A stretch of 64,000 nucleotides of DNA, from positions 62,001 to 126,000 of the forward strand of contig CBDBCK010000028.1 of the NCBI GenBank assembly GCA_965203345.1. The letters are read 5' to 3'. Shown here piece by piece: positions 51,972 to 61,893 of the stretch. The position numbers were made by a program, and so were the translations under genes. Within the stretch, counting starts at the first letter, position 1, and each line of letters opens with the position of its first letter. The notes beneath the pieces are model-generated. The model was not told the origin of the DNA. It worked only from the letters and a program-made list of their open reading frames with translations, and did no database searches. This stretch comes from CBDBCK01 sp965203345. Its GTDB lineage: Bacteria; Chloroflexota; Dehalococcoidia; Lucifugimonadales; Lucifugimonadaceae.

Positions 51972-54257
51972 TTAAGAGGACAACGCCTTCAGAATCTTCC
52001 CAGGGTTCATAGGAGTCTCGTACAACCTTATACCCAGCGCGTCGTGAATAGCGTTTGCCACGGCAGGGACTGGAGGACATATAGGCACCTCCCCAACCCC
52101 TCGAACTCCGAACGGATGCCCTGGGTTAGGTACCTCCACGATGACAGTTTCTATTGCCGGGAGATCCAATGAGGTCGGCATACGGTAGTCAAGAAAAGAG
52201 GCGTTTGCCATAGCTCCGTTTTCGGTCATGAAGTACTCTTCATTTAGTGCCCAGCCTATACCTTGCGCAGCACCTCCCTGCATTTGGCCTTCAACGTACG
52301 CCGGATGTATCGCCGTTCCAGCATCTTGGACCACGGTATAGCGCACCACGTCGGTCTTTCCCGTATCGGGGTCTATATCGAGATCCACGATATGAGTACC
52401 AAAAGCTCCACCTGCATTTTCAAGGTCCACGTTGCCAACGGACGAAACAGGCCCTCCTGTATCATCCAGCTTTGACGCCAGCTCTTTGAAATCCATCTGC
52501 ACTTCCGGCTCCGCCGTGTTCTTAAACGTTCCGTCGCTAAAGCTCACCTCGTCTTCTTTTATCTCCCAAATCTTCGCTACACGTCTCTTCATTTCTTCTA
52601 CCACTTTCTGGGCGGCGTTATAAGCAGCGTATCCAGTAGCGTAAGTTACTCGCGAGCCTCCGGTTACGTCCGTATAGCCTACTGAATCTGTATCCACTAC
52701 AGTAGGTCGGACGTCTTCTGCTGGTATACCAAGCACCTCAGCTGCCTGCATAGATATAGACGCCCTGGTACCGCCTATATCGGTGGAACCTTCAATCAGC
52801 TTGACTGTACCGTCTTTGTCTACAGAAATTATCACGGATGACTTCAGCCCTACATTAAACCAATAGCCACTTGCTATACCTCGTCCCCGTTTGCGTCCTG
52901 ATGCGGGTTCTCCTTTAGGTGACTGCCAATGAGGGGAGTTCTTTGCTCCGTTCAGGACTTCAAGGTTGCCTATTCGGGGGAATACAACGCCGTCGCCTCT
53001 GCGCGTACCTTCCTTTGAGGCGTTACTTACACGGAATTCAAGGGGATCCCAACCCGTCTCTTCACACAGCTGGTCAACAGCTGTTTCCATAGCGAAAGCA
53101 GCCTGAGGAGAACCAGGTGCCCTGTACGCGGCCGACTTTGGTTTATTCACCACTATATCCCAGCCGTCTATCCTGGTATTCAGGATATTGTAGGGAGAGA
53201 AAATACACATAGCTGCAGCCGCTACGGCGGAGCCGGGGTAAGCACCCGCTTCTAGCTGAATATCGGCTTTCGCCGCTGTCAGACGCCCACCTTTCGTAGC
53301 TCCGAGCTTAATTTTTACGCGCCCGCCTGGAGCCGGGCCACTGCTCTGGAAGACATTCTCGCGTCTCATCACCAGCTTAACAGGGCGATGGCCACTCTTC
53401 CTGGACAAGACAGCTGCTACAGGCTCCAGATATATCGGTATCTTGCCGCCAAAACCTCCGCCTATCTCAAGAGGAGTTACCCTGATACGAGACACGTCCA
53501 TCTTTAGGACGCCGGCCAGCTGGCTCCGAAGCGGGAAGGCGCCCTGAGTAGAAGACCATACTCGAAGGTGCCCTTCCTCATCCCATATGGCGGTACCGTT
53601 ATGTGGTTCTATATATCCTTGATGAACCATCTGCAAAGAGTATTCGCACTCAACCACATGATCGGCCTCCTTGAACCCTTGCTCAAGGTTTCCAAATTCG
53701 TGAGTGAAACGCTTAGCGATATTGGTGTTTTTCAATTCAGTGCCGTTATCATCGCCTACCAGCTCTTCAATAAGTATGGGGGCGCCTTCAGCGGTTGCAT
53801 CTTTGACGTTTGTTACTGAAGGCAGAGGCTCGTACTCAACCTTTATGGCCTTGAGTGCCTCTTCAGCCAGGTATCTGTCGGAGGCTGCCACTGCTGCTAT
53901 AGCATGTCCCTTGTAAAGTGCCTTACCACCTTCTGAAGCCATGACGTTTTCAGATTCCCACTTAAGATTTGCGGCTCCTTCTCCTAGATCTATAACTTCC
54001 GACGCCACTTGGGGAAGGTCGGCAGCAGTCATTACAGCGTGGACACCGGGTATCTTTTCGGCATCTGATACGTCTACCTTCTTTATTTTTGCATGCGCGT
54101 GGGGACTTCTAAGAACTGCACCCCACAACATGCCAGGCAGTTTGATATCTGCGCCATATACCGCTCTCCCTGTAACCTTGTCTACCCCATCATGCCTTAT
54201 CGGACGTGTTCCTACTACCTTGTAGTCTTTGTTTTTGTGTTCGAATACTACAGACAT
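51972..54257 (-). CDS. Molybdenum hydroxylase large subunit 2
   Basis: A 761-aa paralogue of the preceding large subunit, with RPIRHDGVDKVTGRAVYGADIKLPG, GGGFGGKIPIYLEPVAAVLS, AAYRAPGSPQAAFAMETAVD and the catalytic GVRGVGEVPICPPV. All key motifs are kept, so both copies look active. It is nearest to the Fe-S and FAD subunits and is probably the primary partner. Substrate specificity cannot be read from the sequence. Confidence 0.92.
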   Translation of the reverse strand: MSVVFEHKNKDYKVVGTRPIRHDGVDKVTGRAVYGADIKLPGMLWGAVLRSPHAHAKIKKVDVSDAEKIPGVHAVMTAADLPQVASEVIDLGEGAANLKWESENVMASEGGKALYKGHAIAAVAASDRYLAEEALKAIKVEYEPLPSVTNVKDATAEGAPILIEELVGDDNGTELKNTNIAKRFTHEFGNLEQGFKEADHVVECEYSLQMVHQGYIEPHNGTAIWDEEGHLRVWSSTQGAFPLRSQLAGVLKMDVSRIRVTPLEIGGGFGGKIPIYLEPVAAVLSRKSGHRPVKLVMRRENVFQSSGPAPGGRVKIKLGATKGGRLTAAKADIQLEAGAYPGSAVAAAAMCIFSPYNILNTRIDGWDIVVNKPKSAAYRAPGSPQAAFAMETAVDQLCEETGWDPLEFRVSNASKEGTRRGDGVVFPRIGNLEVLNGAKNSPHWQSPKGEPASGRKRGRGIASGYWFNVGLKSSVIISVDKDGTVKLIEGSTDIGGTRASISMQAAEVLGIPAEDVRPTVVDTDSVGYTDVTGGSRVTYATGYAAYNAAQKVVEEMKRRVAKIWEIKEDEVSFSDGTFKNTAEPEVQMDFKELASKLDDTGGPVSSVGNVDLENAGGAFGTHIVDLDIDPDTGKTDVVRYTVVQDAGTAIHPAYVEGQMQGGAAQGIGWALNEEYFMTENGAMANASFLDYRMPTSLDLPAIETVIVEVPNPGHPFGVRGVGEVPICPPVPAVANAIHDALGIRLYETPMNPGKILKALSS

Positions 54258-54325
54258 TGTCTTGTCTCCTTGTATAGTGAAGAGTCAGAGTTGATATTAT
54301 CCGCCTTGCGAGGACTGTTAAACGT

Positions 54326-54814
54326 TTAAACGTTGGAAGTTTCTGATGCTTTCTTCACGGCTGTCACTATTTTGTCGTAACCCGTGCACCGACAGAGGTT
54401 GCCAGCAAGCCAATGCCTTATCCTATGTTCAGTAGGGTTCGGTTCTCGTTCCAGCAGGTCTTTAGCCGCTACCAGGAATCCTGGAGTGCATATCCCGCAC
54501 TGCAATGCCGCTTCTTCTAGGAACGTCTGCTGTAACGGATGTAGCCCTTCGGCACTTGCCATACCTTCAACCGTCTCGACCGTTCCACCATCTATCTCAA
54601 CGCCCAGCACAAGACATGAGTCCACTATCCGGCCGTTAAGGTTCACGGTACACGCTCCGCAGTTACCGTCAAGGCAACCTTCTTTAGTTCCCGTAAGTCC
54701 CACTATTTCCCGCAACGTATCTAACAGGCTCATATAAGGAGGGACCAGAAACTCATAGGAGTCACCGTTAATTGTGGTTCTGACGTGTTTCTTTTCCGGC
54801 AATTCATATGTCAT
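54326..54814 (-). CDS. Molybdenum hydroxylase [2Fe-2S] subunit
   Basis: A 162-aa protein with two iron-sulfur sites. The plant-type cluster is in KEGCLDGNCGACTVNLNGR and the helical-type cluster in QCGICTPGF and GNLCRCTGYDKIV. It transfers electrons from the molybdenum centre to FAD. The order FAD, Fe-S, large subunit is the usual operon order. The start ATG follows the FAD gene by 32 bases. Confidence 0.95.
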   Translation of the reverse strand: MTYELPEKKHVRTTINGDSYEFLVPPYMSLLDTLREIVGLTGTKEGCLDGNCGACTVNLNGRIVDSCLVLGVEIDGGTVETVEGMASAEGLHPLQQTFLEEAALQCGICTPGFLVAAKDLLEREPNPTEHRIRHWLAGNLCRCTGYDKIVTAVKKASETSNV

Positions 54815-54846
54815 TCAAGTTTGTCCTTTTCGTCTACGATTGGTTT

Positions 54847-55719
54847 TCAATTTGAGCGAGCTCTTTCGACCGCTTTAGATAGCATCCGCCGTGTCAACAC
54901 CTCAACAAGTGACACACGCTGATTCTTTGTACCACGCATATCGTCTATAGGACGTGCGGCCTCCTTAGCGATGGCAGCGGCCTGCCTGATGTTTCCGTCG
55001 GTTATCTCCTTGCCAATAAGAAAGTCAGCGGCCTGGGATACAACTATAGGAACTGGACCTACCGCAGCAAGGGCTATAAGTACGTCTTGGAAACTTTGCC
55101 CATCGTTGCTTATAGTTACAGAAGCAGCGACCCCGGCAACGGCTATATCCATCTCGTTACGGGGGATGAAACGTTCGTACGCGGCACCTGAACGAGGGGC
55201 AGGGGCAGGTATCTCTATCGAAACCACCATCTCCCCGCGTTGCAAGACGTTCGTTCCCGGGCCAGTGCAGAACTCGGCCGCGGGGATTTGCCTTCTGCCT
55301 GATGATCCCGCTATATTCACTTGCGCTTTATAAACGATGAGCGGACATATTCCGTCGGCGGATGGAGAAGAGTTGCATAGATTACCGACCAGACCCGCTC
55401 TGGACTGTATCTGTATGCCACCTATCATTGACGCAGCATCTATGACGCCCGGGTATTGCTGAGACACTTTCTCGTTCTCATAAAGCATATAGCACGGGAC
55501 TGCTGCACCAAAAGTGAGGCCTTTAGAACTAACGTCCAGCTTCATAAGTTCGGGTATTCTCTTCATATCGACCACGGCGTCTAGATCAAATCTATCCCCG
55601 CGTGTTTGAACCAAGAGATCAGTTCCGCCTGCAAGGGGCTTAGCTCTATTTCCGTGTTTGTTAAGTGCTTCTACCGCTTCATTTACGGTTTCAGGTGCAA
55701 GGTATTGGAATGGACGCAC
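54847..55719 (-). CDS. Molybdenum hydroxylase FAD-binding subunit
   Basis: A 290-aa flavin subunit. FAD motifs are KPLAGGTDLLVQ at the N-terminus and GGIQIQSRAGLVGNLCNSSPSADG in the middle. Its C-terminal domain starts near residue 175. It is the first gene of the operon, which runs through the Fe-S and two large subunits to the MoaD-like gene and the folate genes. Confidence 0.93.
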   Translation of the reverse strand: MRPFQYLAPETVNEAVEALNKHGNRAKPLAGGTDLLVQTRGDRFDLDAVVDMKRIPELMKLDVSSKGLTFGAAVPCYMLYENEKVSQQYPGVIDAASMIGGIQIQSRAGLVGNLCNSSPSADGICPLIVYKAQVNIAGSSGRRQIPAAEFCTGPGTNVLQRGEMVVSIEIPAPAPRSGAAYERFIPRNEMDIAVAGVAASVTISNDGQSFQDVLIALAAVGPVPIVVSQAADFLIGKEITDGNIRQAAAIAKEAARPIDDMRGTKNQRVSLVEVLTRRMLSKAVERARSN

Positions 55720-56227
55720 TAACCGCTCCTTTCATTCTTATAGTCAAACAAGACCCCAGGCAATAAGGGTGCAAAATCACACTCATGGCACGATGTATCT
55801 AGAGTACAGAGACTCGGCACTCGCTTGCTTTCAAATCTCGCTATATTTATTATGCAAAATCCAAGCTCTCATTGCAAGGGGTCGTTCTTGTTGCTCTTCA
55901 CTCCAATTTCGACATGGTGCTCAAGTCCCAATCAAGGGATTTTACCCGTAATTGACCTACTTTCCGCCAGGCGCTTCAATGTAAGTCACGCTAATAGTCC
56001 TACAATATCATATTTATGAGCAAGGTATTTTACGTGTCTCTCAAAGAGATTTACGCAGGGTGTGGTTTCTATGATATGGAGCGCTGCAACTGGTGAGCTT
56101 GTGAAGCAGTTGTCTCTGGTAAGATTCAAAATACCATTCTCTTCAACCCACTATCAGCTGCAAATTTAACCAAAGAGTCTCACCTTCAATCACTAACAGT
56201 AAACTATATGATGTATTCACAAATCGA
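55720..56227. other. Divergent intergenic region
   Basis: About 500 bases between the molybdenum hydroxylase operon and the giant secreted protein. It holds a 26-aa frame (56016-56096) with no recognised similarity and without a clear ribosome site. I see no RNA gene or repeat. It should carry promoters in both directions. Confidence 0.45.
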
Positions 56228-59035
56228 GTGATAAGGGCTCCAATTAAAAATATGCTTAGAATAGTCATTCTAGCTTCCATAATAATAGCCTTGGTTGTAG
56301 GGATACTTTGGGTCTCAAGGACATGTAGTCCAGCTATCATAGAGCCCTCCCCCACACCAGTTCCGGCCCCTAGTCCAACTTCAACCCCACCACCTACGCC
56401 CACGCCCAGACCCACGCCCACACCATCACCTACACCTATACCGAGTGACCATTTCAACAGCATAGGTGCAGGAGCCAGACATACTTGCGTCCTCAGTAAC
56501 TCCGGACTGATCAAATGCTCTGGCGATCCAGGTTTTCACGGGATAACGTCGGCTCCTGTTGGAGTTTTTATGGCGATTTCTTCCGGAGCCCACCACGCAT
56601 GTGCTATAAGAACGAATGGTTCAGTAGAATGCTGGGGAAGCAACAGCAATGGACAAAGCAGACCAGAAGATGGTACGTTCGTCAGTATATCTTTAGGCGA
56701 TTATTACTCATGCGGGATAACTTCACGCGGCGAGATAAAGTGCTGGGGATACGAAGCGCACCTTGGTGAATCTCCACCTACAGGCGAATATACAGCCCTG
56801 ACTACAGGAACTCTTCATGCCTGCGCTATAAACACTGAAGCCCAAGTAAAATGCTGGGGACAGGACTATGCTGAGCAGGCTTCTCCGCCAGATACTAAGA
56901 TGCTGGCCGTCTCTGCTGGTGCGGAGCACTCGTGCGGCTTGATGCTGGACGGAAGGATTGAATGCTGGGGGTCTAACAAAGAGGGACAATTATCACACCC
57001 ATCCGGTAGGTTCGTGGAGTTGCGAAGTGGTCCGTTCCGAATCTGCGGTTTACGAGAAAACGGAAGGGTTGAATGCTGGGGAAATGATCAAAGTGGTCTA
57101 TCCAGCCCGAGATCTGACTTGATCGCCGTAGGCCTGGGCATGGGTTGGCACCACTCTTGCGGTGTGCTCACCAACGGTTCTATCAGATGCTGGGGGAGCA
57201 ATGAGTACGGGCAAACTAACTTGAGTGTTTCTATTATTGATGCTACCCCTACACCCAGACCTAGACCGAGGCCCACCCCTACACCACCATCAACCAGAAG
57301 CACACCCCAACCAACTCCAACTTATACACCCGTTCCACCCAATAGGGGAGAACCATCGCCTTCTACCTTGATCGAATTAGTAGAAGAGGCAAGCGATTCA
57401 GTGGTAAAAGTCATAGCTAATATCGGCACAGGCTCCGGATGGATTTATAGAACTGTAGGAGAAGAGGCATGGGTACTGACAAATCAGCACGTCGTTGATA
57501 ACGATAGAACCCCTAACGTTCACGTTGAGGTTATGAACAAAACTTACCGCGGCGACGTCGTAGGCTCTGATATTAACAAAGACTTGGCGGTGGTCAGGAT
57601 CTGTTGCTCATCCCGATTCCGCTCTCTACCTTTTGGAAGATCAGGGGCACTCAGGCTGGCTGAAGGAGTCATAGCACTAGGTTATCCAGCAGGGACAGAA
57701 TCTGTAACTTTTAACGAAGGCAAGGTTTCATCCAGGGAGCAATATCAGAGCACCAATAGAAGATACATAATTACGACCGACGTACCGGCAAACCCAGGCA
57801 ACAGCGGAGGTCCCCTATTGAACTTGCAAGGAGAAGTAGTAGGTATAGTCAGTGAACGCGAAGAGCCTTTATACGACGCAAGCGGGAGACCAATCGTAGG
57901 ATTGAGTTTCGCGGTTGCCGAGCGAACCATTTCAGAAAGCCTACGGACTTTGGAACGAGGACGGTTTTCGGCTGCGGCTGCGACGCCTACACCCGCGCCT
58001 ATGCCCACGCCGGGGTTCAGATCGTCTTACAGCAATGACAGATTTGGGCCTGAAAATGGTGAACTGCATCACGATCCGAACGGCGCCTTGATCACAACAT
58101 CCAACACCGACACTGACGTATCCAACTTTTTTACGTCTGTTACTGTGGTAAACCCTTATGGAGCGTCAACTGCCGATTGGGATTTCTGCCTCGCGTTTCG
58201 GGATGAAGAACAAAGGGACAGAACACTCCATTTATTAACCTTTAGAAGCGATAGAAGATACACACATACATTACGTGACAGAGGTGAAAGCAACACTATC
58301 TCCCAAGGCGAAGTTAGAGCTCTACGTCGAGGAAACGGTGCTGAGAATAGTGTCAGTATGATAGTGATACAAAATAGGGGATACGTATTTGTAAATAGAG
58401 AGTTTGTAACCGACTTAGACTTGCGCGACCATAACGCAAGAGGGACGGTGTGGCTTGGAACAGGCTGCACAGAGGGGTTTGAACGACAAGGAGCAGTTAC
58501 GAGGTTTAAAGACCTATACGTTCAGGAACTTGAAAGTTCTTACAGTAGCTCAAGAGGCACTCTCACCAACGTTGCAGGCTTTATAGCGCAAGACTATACC
58601 GATTTACATATATCCAGTGGTTATGTAAGAGCAACGTTTGAGAACCCAAACGCAAACGAATGGAGCTACGGGTTTATATTCCGAAACAGTGGGGACAGCA
58701 ACTTCTACTCAGCTATTATCGATAACTACTCTAGACCCAGGTGGCGCGGGCAGTGGAATATAACCTGGCGACCGGGTTCGGTGGAAGACGAAGTAGAGAT
58801 AGATTCGGGAGGCGACAGCAGTATCAGTACTATCAGAGGGCAGACCAACATGGTAGAACTGCTATACGTGGGTAGATTCGGCGCATTGTACGTGGACAAC
58901 GAACTGCGTTCCACGTTCAGCCTGGAAGATTCTCAAGACGCGGGCGATATCAGCATTGCTGGATGGTTTTATAGCGATGAGCCCGAAGGAAAAGACATAG
59001 AATACAGTGATTTTGAAGTGTGGTCCCTTGACTGA
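56228..59035 (+). CDS. Secreted RCC1-like repeat / HtrA-like serine protease / concanavalin-like protein
   Basis: A 935-aa protein with an N-terminal membrane anchor (about 10-29) and a Pro-Thr linker (about 38-75). Six RCC1-type repeats ending in (x)CWG-x-N-x-x-GQ follow (about 78-335), then a second Pro-Thr linker. A trypsin-like protease domain (about 385-575) has His in NQHVV, Asp in KDLAVV and Ser in PGNSGGPLL. Two beta-rich, concanavalin-like regions end the protein. The order is unusual for HtrA, and no PDZ domain is seen. It is likely exported and anchored; substrate unknown. The start is GTG at 56228; ATG at 56252 is an alternative. Confidence 0.8.
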   Translation: MIRAPIKNMLRIVILASIIIALVVGILWVSRTCSPAIIEPSPTPVPAPSPTSTPPPTPTPRPTPTPSPTPIPSDHFNSIGAGARHTCVLSNSGLIKCSGDPGFHGITSAPVGVFMAISSGAHHACAIRTNGSVECWGSNSNGQSRPEDGTFVSISLGDYYSCGITSRGEIKCWGYEAHLGESPPTGEYTALTTGTLHACAINTEAQVKCWGQDYAEQASPPDTKMLAVSAGAEHSCGLMLDGRIECWGSNKEGQLSHPSGRFVELRSGPFRICGLRENGRVECWGNDQSGLSSPRSDLIAVGLGMGWHHSCGVLTNGSIRCWGSNEYGQTNLSVSIIDATPTPRPRPRPTPTPPSTRSTPQPTPTYTPVPPNRGEPSPSTLIELVEEASDSVVKVIANIGTGSGWIYRTVGEEAWVLTNQHVVDNDRTPNVHVEVMNKTYRGDVVGSDINKDLAVVRICCSSRFRSLPFGRSGALRLAEGVIALGYPAGTESVTFNEGKVSSREQYQSTNRRYIITTDVPANPGNSGGPLLNLQGEVVGIVSEREEPLYDASGRPIVGLSFAVAERTISESLRTLERGRFSAAAATPTPAPMPTPGFRSSYSNDRFGPENGELHHDPNGALITTSNTDTDVSNFFTSVTVVNPYGASTADWDFCLAFRDEEQRDRTLHLLTFRSDRRYTHTLRDRGESNTISQGEVRALRRGNGAENSVSMIVIQNRGYVFVNREFVTDLDLRDHNARGTVWLGTGCTEGFERQGAVTRFKDLYVQELESSYSSSRGTLTNVAGFIAQDYTDLHISSGYVRATFENPNANEWSYGFIFRNSGDSNFYSAIIDNYSRPRWRGQWNITWRPGSVEDEVEIDSGGDSSISTIRGQTNMVELLYVGRFGALYVDNELRSTFSLEDSQDAGDISIAGWFYSDEPEGKDIEYSDFEVWSLD

Positions 59036-59131
59036 TCGGCTGACATTAGGATATCCGTAAAGCTTACCGGGGTTTGGATACCGCTCACATCTCTATCTTC
59101 AGGAGTGATACAGCAATCATAGTGGCTTGCT

Positions 59132-59917
59132 TTAAGCTCGCCTAATCCTTACTGCCAGAGCCCACAAGGCCAGAGGAATGGTTACAGCGCCTAAACCTGC
59201 TATTGCCGCTATCGATATCCCGATTTCAGCTCCGTTCCACCCATTTATGAGCGACCTTTGCCCTTCAAGAAGGTAGGTCACCGGGTTAAATACCGATACT
59301 GAGGCTAGCCAACCTGTCAGGTTTTCTCTCGGCAACCATAGCGGTGCCAGGAACACTACAGGAAAAAATAGTATAAAGGAGGTATTGACTACCGTCGGGT
59401 TGCCCGTTTTCAGAGCTATGGCGTACGGTATTGCGTTGTATATCATTGCCCACAGGAGATTGATAGCTATATATACCAGTACTCCTAACACACCCGTCGC
59501 AAAGGTTACCCCCAGCGCAAATCCCATTACAAGGACCAACAGCGTGAGACCTCCTATAATCACAGTGTCTGCGACCATCAACCCGAGCAAAAAGGCGAGC
59601 CTGTTGGAAGGAGTCAGCGCGAGTCTATCGAAATAGCCACGCTGTATATCCAGCACAAGCACATTTGCGCGACTAAGTCCGGTTACGGCGAAAAGCGTAG
59701 CTACTGGAAGCTGGAAGGCTTTATAGTCGAGTCCAGGTATCTGCTCTGCGAAGTCTTGCAAAGCACCCAGGTTGACGGCATAGAAGAATCCCGGGATTAT
59801 CAGAGCCGGTATAATAGTTTCAACGTCCCTGGAAAGCGACCTAACCGATCGTGTCCCAAGCGCCATCAAATCGGAGATAAAGCCCGCTCGTCTCGCTTTT
59901 ACTCTTTCGTTTATCAT
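59132..59917 (-). CDS. ABC-2 type exporter permease (DrrB-like)
   Basis: A 261-aa membrane protein with six helices. The segment VLVLDIQRGYFDRLALTPSNRLAFLLG matches the cytoplasmic loop of DrrB-type permeases, and PVVFLAPLWLPRENLTGWLASVSVFNPVTYLLEGQRSL the late conserved loop. With the ATPase 139 bases upstream it would export a hydrophobic compound. The substrate is unknown. Confidence 0.87.
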   Translation of the reverse strand: MINERVKARRAGFISDLMALGTRSVRSLSRDVETIIPALIIPGFFYAVNLGALQDFAEQIPGLDYKAFQLPVATLFAVTGLSRANVLVLDIQRGYFDRLALTPSNRLAFLLGLMVADTVIIGGLTLLVLVMGFALGVTFATGVLGVLVYIAINLLWAMIYNAIPYAIALKTGNPTVVNTSFILFFPVVFLAPLWLPRENLTGWLASVSVFNPVTYLLEGQRSLINGWNGAEIGISIAAIAGLGAVTIPLALWALAVRIRRA

Positions 59918-60056
59918 AATATTTCTCGTTTGAAACAGCCTATCAGCAAAGATAATCAGTCGTCATAATTAGGGATGGTATCCCCTACTTTTGAACTGAT
60001 CGCCCCTGAGATATGGCGACCACTGAACCTTTTCTGTTTCATATACACTTTCAAGT

Positions 60057-61112
60057 TCAAGATTTGCCTGCTTCTTGTCCATCCCCGTCCGATGCCGATT
60101 TAGATATACGGGTGCCGGTTACGTTGAGGAAAACGTCGTCTAGGGTTGGTGTGCGGAGGACTATCTCTTGCGCGTGGATATCCGCGTTGGAAAGGGCAGT
60201 TACCACGTCGTATATACGCGAAGCTCCGTTCAGAACGCTGACCGACACCTCATCACCGTAAGCCTCTGCTGACGCTACTCCCTCAACCTTTATGACGGCG
60301 TCTCGGGCAGAATCAGCTGCGTTGGGCGTGCGCAAAAGTATCACGTCTGTGCCTACTGAACGTTTGAGTTCATCTGGTGAACCTTCGGTTGCTATTTCTC
60401 CTTGATTTATTATGCCTACCCTATCAGCCAGTGCGTCCGCTTCTTCCAAGTACTGGGTTGTCAGAAAGACGGTTACTCCATACTGCTCATTGATAGTTCT
60501 TACCCTGTCCCAGACTTGAATCCTGGAAGCGGGGTCCAGTCCGGTCGTTGGTTCATCCAGGAACAGTATATCTGGTTGATGAAGTAGAGCAGCAGCTAAA
60601 TCAATTCGGCGCATCATCCCACCTGAGTACCCCTCTATTGGTCTATCCATAGCATCACCAATATTTATTATCAGTCCTTCCAGCTCATCTATGCGCCGAG
60701 TGATGTCTCTTCGACCCAGGCCATAAAGTTTGCCTTGCAACGTGAGAAGTTCACGTCCTGTCTGCTTGGGATCAAGACCAGTTTCCTGCAATGCGACTCC
60801 TATACGCAGACGTACCTGAAGGGGATGTGATACTACGTCAAAACCGGCAACATGAGCTCTACCACTGTTAGGCAATAGCAAAGTTACCAGCATCCTTACC
60901 ATTGTAGATTTGCCCGCACCATTAGGTCCCAGAAAGCCATATATCTCGCCTGAGGGAATGGCAAGGCTCACCTTCTTTACAGCTTCAACCTCTCCGAAAG
61001 AGCGGCTGAGCCCCTCTGCGAATATAGCATATTCCTGTTCTGATGAGTTGGAAGGCTTTTTTTCGTTCTGGGAGATTCTAACGGCTCCTGTCCTCAAAGA
61101 TGTCGGACACAC
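60057..61112 (-). CDS. ABC exporter ATP-binding protein (DrrA-like)
   Basis: A 351-aa ATPase. Walker A GFLGPNGAGKSTMVRML, the signature YSGGMMRRIDLAAALL, Walker B ILFLDEPTTGLD and a H-loop region (TTQYLEEAD) are present, followed by the C-terminal domain of about 100 residues typical of DrrA-type drug exporters. The GTG start overlaps the AIM24 gene by 35 bases; no better start with a ribosome site is visible. It pairs with the DrrB-like permease downstream. Confidence 0.88.
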   Translation of the reverse strand: MCPTSLRTGAVRISQNEKKPSNSSEQEYAIFAEGLSRSFGEVEAVKKVSLAIPSGEIYGFLGPNGAGKSTMVRMLVTLLLPNSGRAHVAGFDVVSHPLQVRLRIGVALQETGLDPKQTGRELLTLQGKLYGLGRRDITRRIDELEGLIINIGDAMDRPIEGYSGGMMRRIDLAAALLHQPDILFLDEPTTGLDPASRIQVWDRVRTINEQYGVTVFLTTQYLEEADALADRVGIINQGEIATEGSPDELKRSVGTDVILLRTPNAADSARDAVIKVEGVASAEAYGDEVSVSVLNGASRIYDVVTALSNADIHAQEIVLRTPTLDDVFLNVTGTRISKSASDGDGQEAGKS

Positions 61113-61869
61113 CGCTCAAAGTACCACCTTCGCCGCGCTGATTGCCTCCGATGGCCGGCGCGTGCTCAATTATCCTGTCTGCCAGTCGAGAAAACGGCAT
61201 GCTCTGCAACAATACCCGACCCTTTCCCCGCAACGTAGCCAAGAAGAGGCCTTCTCCACCAAAAAACATAGATTTAAGACCGCCGGCACGAGATATAGAG
61301 TAGTCAATAGAAGGAGTGAACGCCACTAAGCAGCCGGTATCCACGTAAAGAGTTTCGTTGTCCAGCTCCTTCTCAATGATTGTACCGCCCGCATGCATGA
61401 AGACCATTCCGTCTCCCTCAAGCTTCTGCAGGATGAAGCCTTCACCTCCAAAGAATCCGGAACCAAGCCGACGATTAAATGCAATATTTATGCGTGTACC
61501 AAGAGCGGCACACAAGAAGGCATCCTTCTGACAGAGCAACGCTCCTCCGATGTCCTTTAAATTGAGCGCAGCAATGCGCCCAGGATAAGGGGCAGAAAAG
61601 GCAACGTGACGTTTGTTGTGCCCAGTATTGGTGAAATGCGTTAAGAACAAAGACTCTCCCGTAACAATACGCTTGCCGGCCGAGAACAACTTCCCGAACA
61701 GACCTTGAGCTGAAGAGCCATCTCCCAATTTAGCTTCAAACTCAATATTATCTTCCATATAGTTCATCGCACCGGCTTCGGCTATGATCGTCTCACCTGT
61801 GTCGAGCCCTATCTCAACTATTTGCAGGTCGTTACCTATGACTTCATAATCTACTTCGTGGCTTTGCAT
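61078..61869 (-). CDS. AIM24/TIGR00266-family protein
   Basis: A 263-aa beta-rich protein: VEIGLDTGETIIAEAGAMNYM at the N-terminus, then GLFGKLFSAGKRIVTGESLFLTHF and two copies of the Phe-Phe-Gly-Gly-Glu-Gly motif. This is the TIGR00266/AIM24 family, whose function is not known in bacteria. It overlaps the ABC ATPase gene and lies 24 bases after glnII, so it is probably co-transcribed with them. Confidence 0.87.
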   Translation of the reverse strand: MQSHEVDYEVIGNDLQIVEIGLDTGETIIAEAGAMNYMEDNIEFEAKLGDGSSAQGLFGKLFSAGKRIVTGESLFLTHFTNTGHNKRHVAFSAPYPGRIAALNLKDIGGALLCQKDAFLCAALGTRINIAFNRRLGSGFFGGEGFILQKLEGDGMVFMHAGGTIIEKELDNETLYVDTGCLVAFTPSIDYSISRAGGLKSMFFGGEGLFLATLRGKGRVLLQSMPFSRLADRIIEHAPAIGGNQRGEGGTLSGVSDIFEDRSR

Positions 61870-61893
61870 GAGATTACCCTCCTTGGAAAATCG

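Noticed and set aside
56016..56096. 26-aa frame (MSKVFYVSLKEIYAGCGFYD...) as a peptide gene
   Set aside because: No clear ribosome site and no neighbouring maturase or transporter; too short to support.
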